Below are positions 24,669 through 32,249 of a DNA stretch of 64,000 bases, piece after piece. The notes beneath the pieces are model-generated. The model was not told the DNA's origin. It ran no database searches and was given only the letters and a program-made list of their open reading frames with translations. How positions within the stretch are numbered: position 1 is the stretch's first letter; each line of letters opens with the position of its first letter. Source of the DNA: a bacterium (GTDB lineage: Bacteria; Hydrothermota; UBA3073; JACQXS01; JAQTXJ01); assembly GCA_028716385.1 (NCBI GenBank), contig JAQUPX010000005.1, positions 122,415-186,414 on the forward strand, read 5' to 3'. The position numbers were made by a program, and so were the translations under genes.

Positions 24669-27600
24669 TTATACTTTTCCGCAACAATTTTTATATTTCT
24701 TACCTGAACCACAAGGACAAGGGTCATTCCTGCCTACTCTATCGTCATTTCTTTTGAAAGTAGCTACAGTTGGTTGTTCTTGTGGGGCTTCATAATGTCT
24801 GCCCAGCATACCGGGAAAACCTCCGCCCATATTTCTAGGGCGTTCGACTATTGCAGGAGTCGGCGCTTGAGCATTGGCTGCGTTCATAGTAGCAACTTCT
24901 TCTTTAACGGCTTTTGCCTGCAATTGGGCATTTTCATCGGCCTTTTGTTCTGCTTCCGTTCTTAATCTAAGAGCGAACAGGTTTCTGACTGTTTCTTTAT
25001 TTACATTGGAAAGAAATTCGTCAAAGTACTGGAAAGCTTCTCTTTTATATTCAATCAGGGGGTCTCTTTGTGCATATCCCCGCAATCCGATACCTTCTTT
25101 AAGAGCGTCCAGTTCGTACAAATGATCTCTCCAGTTTTTATCTATGACGTGCAACATAACCTGTTTTTCAAGGTCACGCATAGTATCTGCTCCAATTTGT
25201 TGTTCTCTCATAGCATATAAGTTTAATATTGCATCCGTTAATTTTTCTTTTAATTCTTTTTTATCAATTTGTAATTTTTCTTCTTCAGAAATTCTGAAAT
25301 CAAACATAAAAGTGGTTCGAAGTTCTCTTGTAAATCCTTCCCAATCCCACTTTTCAGGATTATCGCCTTCTATACAAGTATCTATTATTGTATTTATGGC
25401 TTCATCGATTCGTTCTTTTGCTTTCTCGGAAAGGTCTTTGCCTTCCAGTATTTCATCTCTAAGTCCGTATGTAGCGTCTCTCTGGTAGTTCAGGACGTTA
25501 TCGTATTCAAGCGCATGTTTTCTAATGTCGAAGTTCCACATTTCGACTCTTTTTTGGGCGCCTTCAATTGCGCGGGTAATGAGTTTATGTTCAATGGGTT
25601 CGTTTTCTTTGGGTCCCCATCTATCCATAGCGCCGGCAATTCTGTCAGAACCGAACAACCGCATTAAATTATCTTCCAGGGAAAGGTAGAATTTTGAACT
25701 TCCCGGGTCGCCCTGTCTTGCGCATCTTCCTTTAAGCTGGCGGTCAATTCTGCGGGCTTCATGTCTTTCGCTTCCTATTATGTGCAATCCGCAGGGAAGC
25801 GCTTCCGCACATTTTTCTTTTTTTGTCCCTGTGGGGCACTTAGAACAATCATCCGAACAGCCGATACAGCATCTCTGGCAATGTATAACGTCGTCGGTTA
25901 ATTTGATGTCCGTTCCTCTACCTGCCATATTTGTGGCAATGGTAACTCTACCCTTTTGTCCCGCGAGGGATACCACTTCAGCTTCTCGCTGGTGTTGTTT
26001 CGCATTTAATACCTGGTGAGCTATCCCTTTACGGTTAAGCATACGGGATAAGGTTTCCGAGACATCAACGGAAGTAGTCCCGAGCAGGACCGGTCTGCCT
26101 AACTTGTGCATTTCTTCTACTTCTTTTATAATCGCGTCATATTTTTCGCGTCTTGTTTTATATATGGCATCCTGGTATTCAATTCTTCTGATCGGCCTGT
26201 TAGTTGGAATATTGATAACTTCCAGTTTATAAATATCAAAAAATTCTTTAGCTTCCGTCATAGCAGTTCCCGTCATACCTGCCAATTTTTCATACATTTT
26301 GAAATAATTTTGCAGAGTAATTGTAGCGAATGTTTGAGTTTCGGATTCAACTCGCACTCCTTCTTTGGCTTCAAGCGCCTGGTGCAAACCATCCGAGTAT
26401 CTTCTGCCCGGCATAAGTCTGCCGGTAAATTCATCAACGATTATGACTTTATTTTCCTGTGTAACGTAATCTACGTCTTTTTCAAACAGGGAATATGCTT
26501 TTAATAATTGGTTTATAGCGTGCAAACTTTCTGATTTCTCGGCATAACTTCTTTCCATTGCCTGTTTAGCAACAAATTTTTCTCTTGGTGACAATCCCTG
26601 ATTTTTATCTATGGCAGGCAGCTCGTAGAACAAATCCGGCAATGTAAAGAAATCAGGATTTCCCGGGGAAATAGTTTCCCTGCCTTTTTCCGTTATATTT
26701 ACGGCATTTCCTTTTTCATCTATGGTATAAAAAAGTTGTTCTTCTAATTTATGAAGTTCGGTTTCTTCTTTTTTGATGCTTGTTTTCTGGGCAAGTTCCG
26801 ACCCGATTAATTTCTTTTCCGTAACTTCAAGTAGTTTTAATACCTTGCCTTCTTTTTTAAGTTTCATTAACCTATTATTTTTAGGCGAGCCTTTTTGAAC
26901 GATGAATAATTTTTTTCCTGCTTCTTCGTCCTTATCTTCGCTTAATAGTTTTTCGGCTTCAGCCACCAATTGGTTACAAAATAGAGTTTGTTTATGAACC
27001 ATACGTTCAACCGTAGGTTTCAGTCTTGCATATTCACGATTTATGACATGTTCAACTGCGCCGGAGATTATAAGTGGTGTTCTTGCTTCATCAATAAGAA
27101 CGGAGTCAACTTCATCTACGATGGCATAATTGTGCCCGCGCTGAACCTTCTTGTCGAAGCTCCAGACCATATTGTCTCTAAGGTAATCAAAGCCGAATTC
27201 ATTGTTAGTGCCATAAGTAATATCGCAGTCATAATGTGGTTTCCGTTCGGCTTCTGTCATTCCATTCTGTATGCACCCTACCGAAACGCCAAGGAAATTA
27301 AATACTCCACCCATCCACTGGCTGTCTCTATTTGCAAGATAATCATTTACGGTTACAAGGTGACATCCGTTACCCGTAAGCGAGTTAAGATACAACGGCA
27401 TAGTGGCGACGAGAGTTTTTCCTTCACCTGTGGCCATTTCGGAAATTTTCCCCTGGTGTAAAACTATTGCGCCGATAAGCTGGACGTCAAAGGGAACCAT
27501 ATTCCATTCCCATTCCCTGTCCGTAACCATCCATCTTCTGCCAACAAGCCTTCTGCAAGCGTCTTTTACGACAGCATAAGCTTCCGGGAGCAAATCATCT

Positions 27601-27785
27601 ACTGTTTCACCGGCCTTAATTCGTTCTCTAAATTCGATAGTTTTATGTTGAAGTTCTTCGTCTGTTAAGGTGTGCAGGGTATTAAAGACTTTATTAATTT
27701 CTTCTACGGTAGGTAATATTTTTCTGACAACTCTTTCGTTGTGGGACCCGAGTATGCCGGCTATGGAGGTTAGAAAATTAGCCAT
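24669..27785 (-). CDS. secA: Protein translocase ATPase SecA
   Basis: A 1038-residue motor of Sec export. The NBD1 Walker A is MATGEGKT at 117-124, DEVDSVLIDEARTP starts at 224, and IIVDEFTGRLMPGRRYSDG is near 448-466. NBD2 has IATNMAGRGTDIKL, and motif VI reads GRCARQGDPG. The C-terminal SEC-C zinc finger is CPCGSGKKYKNCC at 1023-1035. Two features stand out. A Cys-rich insertion at about 631-666 (Cys636, 639, 640, 643, 647, 650, 659, 665) lies between the GTD motif and GLHIIGSERHE. There is also a lengthened charged segment around 270-355. It lies 3 nt after the ACT-domain gene, probably as one operon. Confidence 0.97.
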   Translation of the reverse strand: MANFLTSIAGILGSHNERVVRKILPTVEEINKVFNTLHTLTDEELQHKTIEFRERIKAGETVDDLLPEAYAVVKDACRRLVGRRWMVTDREWEWNMVPFDVQLIGAIVLHQGKISEMATGEGKTLVATMPLYLNSLTGNGCHLVTVNDYLANRDSQWMGGVFNFLGVSVGCIQNGMTEAERKPHYDCDITYGTNNEFGFDYLRDNMVWSFDKKVQRGHNYAIVDEVDSVLIDEARTPLIISGAVEHVINREYARLKPTVERMVHKQTLFCNQLVAEAEKLLSEDKDEEAGKKLFIVQKGSPKNNRLMKLKKEGKVLKLLEVTEKKLIGSELAQKTSIKKEETELHKLEEQLFYTIDEKGNAVNITEKGRETISPGNPDFFTLPDLFYELPAIDKNQGLSPREKFVAKQAMERSYAEKSESLHAINQLLKAYSLFEKDVDYVTQENKVIIVDEFTGRLMPGRRYSDGLHQALEAKEGVRVESETQTFATITLQNYFKMYEKLAGMTGTAMTEAKEFFDIYKLEVINIPTNRPIRRIEYQDAIYKTRREKYDAIIKEVEEMHKLGRPVLLGTTSVDVSETLSRMLNRKGIAHQVLNAKQHQREAEVVSLAGQKGRVTIATNMAGRGTDIKLTDDVIHCQRCCIGCSDDCSKCPTGTKKEKCAEALPCGLHIIGSERHEARRIDRQLKGRCARQGDPGSSKFYLSLEDNLMRLFGSDRIAGAMDRWGPKENEPIEHKLITRAIEGAQKRVEMWNFDIRKHALEYDNVLNYQRDATYGLRDEILEGKDLSEKAKERIDEAINTIIDTCIEGDNPEKWDWEGFTRELRTTFMFDFRISEEEKLQIDKKELKEKLTDAILNLYAMREQQIGADTMRDLEKQVMLHVIDKNWRDHLYELDALKEGIGLRGYAQRDPLIEYKREAFQYFDEFLSNVNKETVRNLFALRLRTEAEQKADENAQLQAKAVKEEVATMNAANAQAPTPAIVERPRNMGGGFPGMLGRHYEAPQEQPTVATFKRNDDRVGRNDPCPCGSGKKYKNCCGKV

Positions 27786-27788
27786 ATC

Positions 27789-28286
27789 TTATTCTTTGTT
27801 TAACTCCTCTGACAGGTCTTTTGTTATGTTGGGGAACTCCTCAATGGCTTTTTTATCCACCCATATTCTTATTTCGCCTGCTTTGTTTGCGCTGAATGCC
27901 CATACATTCATATTTCTGTTATTAAAAATATTGAATATTGTAGCGGCTACTCCTTTTTTCTGGGCGAGGTTGCCTCCGTATAACACTATGGTAACCAATT
28001 CCTCAACATAAACATTAGGATAAAGTAACCCTTGCATCTGGATTTCTTTTGCAAGTCTTCCAAGGAAATAAGTGGCTTCCGCCAAATCCGTTTCTTCAAC
28101 CTCTACTAAAATATCTACTTTATCTTTCCCTGGAACACTGAATACGTTTAATGATTCTATGTTTATGTTATGTTCCGACAGTGTGGTGCAAATTTTAACT
28201 CCGACACCGGGCTTGTTCAAAACCGAAGATAACAAAATAAAAGGAGACGCTTTGTCTATTTTTACTTCTATCTTAGAATTGGACAT
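27789..28286 (-). CDS. Tandem ACT-domain regulatory protein
   Basis: A 165-residue protein when started at the ATG at 28286. A longer frame with a TTG start would overlap the -35 box and is rejected. Two ACT-like modules are visible, about residues 5-75 (SPFILLSSVLNKPGVGVKIC, INIESLNVFSVPGKDKVDIL) and 95-160 (VVTIVLYGGNLAQKKGVAATI, FSANKAGEIRIWVDKKAIEE). ACT domains bind small ligands, usually amino acids, and adjust enzymes. No enzyme domain is attached. It precedes secA by 3 nt. The ligand and target are unknown. The first ATG lies 8-10 nt after the -10 box, suggesting a leaderless message. Confidence 0.68.
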   Translation of the reverse strand: MSNSKIEVKIDKASPFILLSSVLNKPGVGVKICTTLSEHNINIESLNVFSVPGKDKVDILVEVEETDLAEATYFLGRLAKEIQMQGLLYPNVYVEELVTIVLYGGNLAQKKGVAATIFNIFNNRNMNVWAFSANKAGEIRIWVDKKAIEEFPNITKDLSEELNKE

Positions 28287-28294
28287 AACAGACA

Positions 28295-28325
28295 GTATTA
28301 AAAATTTAAAAACGGGATTTGTCAA
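28295..28325 (-). promoter_or_regulatory. promoter of the ACT-secA operon
   Basis: On the minus strand TTGACA (28325-28320), then TTTAAT (28302-28297, 17-nt spacer) or TAATAC (28300-28295, 19-nt spacer). The ATG at 28286 is 8-10 nt downstream. Confidence 0.55.
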
Positions 28326-28837
28326 GAGTTTTGTTGCTTAACACCGCTTATGGTTTTTTCGGTTTGAAATGTTATAAATAATCGGTTAGTTTTTTATTTA
28401 AATTGCCCTGCCCTTTAGGGCGGGGGAAATCAAACAAAAGAAATAAAGGGCTTTAGCCCACAATGATATTTTTTTAACTCTAACCTATCTGTCCTATGTA
28501 TCCGGAGTTTATCCCGCTTTGGCGGGGTGGCAAAAAATTCTTTCTGTTTTTCTGTAATCCTGCCTGCCCAGAGTTTACCCCGCTATGGCGGGGCAGGAGG
28601 GTAAATCCTGTCTGCCGATCTTTTGGTAGGTGGAGTCTTGTGGTTTCAATTTTTATTCTTTTTTCTGTTTTTTGTTGTCTCTTGCAATCTCTTAAAGTCC
28701 CTGTTGAGAAAGGAATCTGTAATCTGTTTCTGTTTATCCTGTCCGATTGTTCCCTTTTTTGCTTTTGTCTTTTTTTTAAGGGTATTATCTTGATAATCTG
28801 CGTTTATCTGCGTCCAAAAATCTCAGAAGTATAAGTT
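28326..28837. repeat. gene-free spacer of hairpin and prose-like repeats
   Basis: No gene is seen in about 510 bases. Units seen: CCCTTTAGGGCGGGGG near 28410; CCCGCTTTGGCGGGGTGG near 28513; CCCCGCTATGGCGGGGCAGG near 28572, a strong hairpin; TGCCGATCTTTTGGTAGG near 28614; then T-rich text (TTTTTCTGTTTTTTGTTGTC, ATCTGCGTTTATCTGCGTCC) up to the next gene. An apparent plus-strand reading frame through it translates repeats only. Confidence 0.6.
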
Positions 28838-29440
28838 TTAGAATAACGGTATCAAATAAGTCCTTACCAGGAATATAATAGTCCCTGCGACAAGCGGAAC
28901 TATCAGGTTATCATCTACCGTTTGTTCGTTCATTCTGAATTCTACGACTTCAGCCGTCATTGCGCCTACACTTGCGAGCAGCGCTTCAAGAGGAGAAACA
29001 AAAAACATTGCGCCGATAAAAGCAAAAAGTGTTCCCACGAGTGTCCCTTCTATTAGTTTTACCTTGCTAAACGGGTGTTTGAATTTTCCAATACGTATAC
29101 CTGCAATATGGGATATGGAATCTCCGAGCGCAAGTATCATTATTGATGCATAAGCTATATCTGCGGGAAAAAGCATTAACACGAGCAATGTACCGGCAAA
29201 AAAGTAAATCACTCCTCTACCGGGAAATCTCTTCAACTCTTCTTTTCTTTCAAATTTCAAAAGGAACCAGTATATTACCGGGATTTTAACTTTTTTAGCT
29301 ACTATGGAAAGTATAATTCCGAAAATTAGGATAATGAATATTCTTGCGGGGTTAAGTATGCCGTACTTTGTAAGGAATAAAATTAAAATACCTGCGGATA
29401 TGTGAAGTAACTGCCTTCTCATTTCCGAAGTTTTAAGCAT
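28838..29440 (-). CDS. Dolichol/polyprenol/phytol kinase-like membrane protein (SEC59/DGK family)
   Basis: About 200 residues with six or seven membrane helices. The family motif LALGDSISHIAGIRIGK is followed by KLIEGTLVGTLFAF, the nucleotide (often CTP) binding pattern of SEC59, VTE5 and CTP-type diacylglycerol kinases. It would phosphorylate an isoprenoid alcohol or a diacyl lipid at the inner membrane. I chose the ATG at 29440: the more upstream ATG at 29458 overlaps the -10 region, while 29440 is 8 nt past it. Neither has a ribosome binding site. Which alcohol is used cannot be told. Confidence 0.72.
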   Translation of the reverse strand: MLKTSEMRRQLLHISAGILILFLTKYGILNPARIFIILIFGIILSIVAKKVKIPVIYWFLLKFERKEELKRFPGRGVIYFFAGTLLVLMLFPADIAYASIMILALGDSISHIAGIRIGKFKHPFSKVKLIEGTLVGTLFAFIGAMFFVSPLEALLASVGAMTAEVVEFRMNEQTVDDNLIVPLVAGTIIFLVRTYLIPLF

Positions 29441-29448
29441 TATTGGAC

Positions 29449-29474
29449 AATATATCATAATAGTGGAAAGTCAA
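29449..29474 (-). promoter_or_regulatory. putative promoter of the polyprenol-kinase-like gene
   Basis: On the minus strand TTGACT (29474-29469), 14-nt spacer, TATATT (29454-29449). The same sequence arrangement with the same short spacer recurs at 30036-30061 ahead of the next gene upstream. Confidence 0.4.
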
Positions 29475-29698
29475 GAACTACAAATTTAGGAGTTTTCCAT
29501 CTCCCTGTCCGCCAGTCTTCTTGGTGGAAGGCGAATTTGTGGGAAAGGTCTCCTGACCTTGATGTATTCTGTATCTATTTTTAGGACCTTGATTCCTGCC
29601 TGCCGTTAGGCATGGATCTTCTGATGTGCTGTCTGGTTTTTAATCGTGTAACTACAAAATTGGATTGATAAAGATAGCGAGAAACAAGTTTGGCAATT

Positions 29699-30025
29699 TC
29701 AACGGCTAACTTTTTTCACTTGTTTTAACTTATCGTTTACAAAGTATAAACGGTACAAAGAAGGTTTTTTTATTTGAGGCGTTCCTATATCGGATTCTTT
29801 TTTTAATTTGTATACCAGTGTTGTAATTTTCTGTTTCCGCTCATTTGTGTACCACGATATAACATTATTGGGTTTCCCTATTATACTGCTAACTTCTTTT
29901 TTTGACATCCCCATAGAAAGATACTTGAGTTCTTCCTGTGTATGGACTCTTGCAGCACATCCCGAAACTAAAATCAAAACTCCAAGAAATAAAATTTTCA
30001 TAATCTTTCCCGAAGTTCTAATCAT
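29699..30025 (-). CDS. SmpA/OmlA (BamE)-like lipoprotein
   Basis: A 108-residue lipoprotein. The signal contains ILFLGVLILVSGC with lipobox Cys23. The mature part holds the SmpA/OmlA pattern LSMGMSKKEVSSIIGKPNNV, then a beta hairpin (TTLVYKLKK) and RLYFVNDKLKQVKKV. BamE-type proteins stabilise the BamA outer-membrane assembly complex; many other small SmpA/OmlA lipoproteins have unknown roles, so the name is only a family call. An alternative start is the ATG at 30001 (MKILFLG). The first ATG is favoured by its distance of 10 nt from the -10 box. Confidence 0.68.
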   Translation of the reverse strand: MIRTSGKIMKILFLGVLILVSGCAARVHTQEELKYLSMGMSKKEVSSIIGKPNNVISWYTNERKQKITTLVYKLKKESDIGTPQIKKPSLYRLYFVNDKLKQVKKVSR

Positions 30026-30035
30026 CTAAAACTAC

Positions 30036-30061
30036 AATATATTGCAATAACGAAAAGTCAA
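30036..30061 (-). promoter_or_regulatory. putative promoter of the BamE-like gene
   Basis: On the minus strand TTGACT (30061-30056), 14-nt spacer, TATATT (30041-30036); near copy of the promoter at 29449-29474. Confidence 0.4.
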
Positions 30062-30087
30062 GAACTACAAATATTCCATCGTTCGTC

Positions 30088-30107
30088 ATTCCCGCGAAAG
30101 CGGGAAT
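30088..30107. repeat. ATTCCCGC-GAAA-GCGGGAAT inverted repeat
   Basis: A perfect 8-bp stem with a GAAA tetraloop inside GTCATTC...GGAATCCATC. Similar ATTCCC...GGGAAT repeats are scattered in many bacterial genomes (for example neisserial dRS3). Confidence 0.75.
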
Positions 30108-30315
30108 CCATCTTATTCAGTTTTTCTGGCGCCGGGAATCGCGCAACTACAAATTTGGATTGACAAAGGTAGATTTCAGGGACATAAGAATTGCTGTCTC
30201 GATAAATTCTCTTTTATGTTACAACAGAATGTCAATATTTTTTCAAAATCGATGGATAGGCTTAACTCGCTTTTGTCTGTCCAAAGCCGTGAAGTAATAA
30301 AACTATAATCTACCC

Positions 30316-31929
30316 CTATCTCTTAAGCTCGTAGGCTTCTCCTATTATAGTGTAGTCTCCTATTTTAATAGGATGTTCAATTTTTGTATAATCTTTCCCT
30401 TGAATAGGAAGGAAACCTCTACTTTCCATCCAATTTACAATGGTCTCTAAATTTACTTTCTCTTTTAACTTTTTTAGAAGTAATGAAAGCTCTATAACTG
30501 GAACTTCTGGTGTCCAGTTTTTATCTGTACCTACGAAACCTCGCATTACTACACAGGCGTGAACGGATAAGTTTTGTGGAATTTTCTTGTCAGGGAAACA
30601 CTGTTCCCACAATTTATCAGGATTGGTACGTCCAAAACCTAATAACTTTTTGGCTTGCTGTATCCCTTTTTGTTCTGCTTCAGCCCGCTCTATAATTTCC
30701 GAAGTATCAGATGGTTGTATTACCCATTTTAACTCCCCTATAATTAGTATTGATGAAGATGGAGCAGCAATTGCCCAATCTATATCTGGCAAGTCTTTGC
30801 AAGGGGAACTTTTATGATAAGCTAAATAAAAATCAGTAGAAGAAAGTTCTTCTTTTATTTCATCAATAAGAGCACTTTCCAAAATGTTAGTAGTATTATC
30901 ATATTCATTTTTAAAATTACGAGCTAACAATGCAATAAGATTCCGCTCATGGTTGCATCCCATTATAAATTGAGGTGTAATAGCAAGAAAGTTTTTAGAA
31001 ATTTCAATAAGTGGTTGAAGCGCTGGATCTGGTTTTTTAAGAGATGTATCATATTGCATAAGAGTAAGAATATCTATTATCTCTTGCCTTGTGATGTCAC
31101 ATCCCGCAGATATTTTATCTGTCAATTCTTCACGGGTTATTAACAAGACTTTACTACGACTGGCTAAAGTCCCAACTTTACGGTAAGCATAGAGATGACA
31201 AATGGAATGGATTTCACATAAAGTATTCAATACGCGCCATACACTTCGAAAAGCACTAATTGAAATATTTCGAAATTTCCAATTACTGGGGAAAAAAAAT
31301 ATTCCTTCAAGAATATTACTAAGATTTTGCACTGCATTGTAAAACATATCATTATCTATTTTATAGGTAATAGCATTATCCCCTATAGGTTTTATTGAAT
31401 CAATAATTTTTTCTAAATCATTGGATTGCATTACATATCTTGAAGAATTTGGGAAAGAATTTGAAAAAGACTTGTTATCACGTACCCTACCGATAATGTT
31501 ATCTAACACATCGTAACTAAGTTCTGCTGAAGTTCTTATGAATTTTACCGTGTGAGCATCCATAATTTCAGCATTTACCCACTCTCTACTATACATTATA
31601 TAAGCAGATTCTACGAACATATAATCAAGTCCTACATCAAAAAGCTCATTTGCTTCTGAATACCTTCGGTTATTAATATATGTTGGTCGTTGAAACATAT
31701 CTTTCTTTGGGGAAGCATTATATATCCATGATAGACAATATTTCAAAGCGTATTTACCGGAATGGGTAGAAATAGGGAGAGTAGATATATCTTGAGTGGC
31801 CAGAGCTTGAATATATTCCTCGTGAACAGTTAGTAAATACCAAATACTATAAGGCAATGGATTTTTTATAAAAGGTCTGCGTTGAATCCAATCCTCAATT
31901 TGTTTTTCTATTTCTCGAACTATATCCAT
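30316..31929 (-). CDS. Unknown protein with a C-terminal PD-(D/E)XK nuclease-like motif
   Basis: A 537-residue protein I do not recognise by name. The first 340 residues are helical with no clear motif. At 381-401 the order P-D-I-D(384)-W ... I-I-G-E(399)-L-K(401) is the PD-(D/E)XK catalytic pattern. It is preceded by an acidic helix (ALIDEIKEEL, 353-362) and followed by a helix with EQKGIQQAKKLLG (419-432), which fits the fold. Such domains occur in restriction enzymes, repair nucleases and defence systems. No methylase or helicase partner lies nearby, and the gene is flanked by repeat-rich gaps, as a transferred single gene might be. Nuclease activity is inference. Confidence 0.6.
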   Translation of the reverse strand: MDIVREIEKQIEDWIQRRPFIKNPLPYSIWYLLTVHEEYIQALATQDISTLPISTHSGKYALKYCLSWIYNASPKKDMFQRPTYINNRRYSEANELFDVGLDYMFVESAYIMYSREWVNAEIMDAHTVKFIRTSAELSYDVLDNIIGRVRDNKSFSNSFPNSSRYVMQSNDLEKIIDSIKPIGDNAITYKIDNDMFYNAVQNLSNILEGIFFFPSNWKFRNISISAFRSVWRVLNTLCEIHSICHLYAYRKVGTLASRSKVLLITREELTDKISAGCDITRQEIIDILTLMQYDTSLKKPDPALQPLIEISKNFLAITPQFIMGCNHERNLIALLARNFKNEYDNTTNILESALIDEIKEELSSTDFYLAYHKSSPCKDLPDIDWAIAAPSSSILIIGELKWVIQPSDTSEIIERAEAEQKGIQQAKKLLGFGRTNPDKLWEQCFPDKKIPQNLSVHACVVMRGFVGTDKNWTPEVPVIELSLLLKKLKEKVNLETIVNWMESRGFLPIQGKDYTKIEHPIKIGDYTIIGEAYELKR

Positions 31930-31944
31930 TTTTGTTTTTAAAAA

Positions 31945-31972
31945 ATTTTATTAATATTATAGTTTTTGTCAA
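31945..31972 (-). promoter_or_regulatory. promoter of the PD-(D/E)XK-like gene
   Basis: On the minus strand TTGACA (31972-31967), 16-nt spacer, TAAAAT (31950-31945). The ATG is 15 nt downstream and has no ribosome binding site. Confidence 0.5.
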
Positions 31973-32249
31973 TATAGAAAGGATTTAATTTTTATAATCA
32001 ATTATTTAAGATCTTCTCTCTCCACATGTATCCCTAGAAAAATTGGGGTAGCGACTACTTATTTTCTTTTAAATCTATAACTTTCCTTTTTTTTATCTTT
32101 TTCTGCGGCAATCTTGATAATCTGCGTCCAAAATTTCTGTTTAGTGTAATTTCGTGTTTTTGTGCTTTTGTGGCAAGTATTTGGTTTTTGAACCTGCCAA
32201 ACTTTTTCCTTGCTAATCTCTCCAATCGCTATATGTTTTCCACTAACTT
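31973..32249. other. spacer with prose-like repeats upstream of tex
   Basis: No gene is seen. T-rich repeat text is present (ATAATCTGCGTCCAAAATTT, TAATTTCGTGTTTTTGTGCT). I cannot place a convincing promoter for tex. Confidence 0.5.

Larger units (their letters stand above)
29475..30200. repeat. duplicated intergenic module flanking the BamE-like gene
   Basis: Two copies of the same intergenic layout lie on either side of 29699-30025. Each has a TTGACT-14-TATATT promoter, GTCAAGAACTACAAAT just beyond it, an inserted palindromic repeat (GCCAGTCTTCTTGGTGG in one, ATTCCCGCGAAAGCGGGAAT in the other), and an ACTACAAATTTGGATTGA-like stretch (29652 and 30146). An ancestral segment duplication later filled with different repeats is the simplest reading. 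Confidence 0.5.

Noticed and set aside
27789..28325. Longer ACT protein starting at TTG 28325
   Set aside because: The extra 13 codons overlap the -35 and -10 boxes; the ATG at 28286 fits the promoter.
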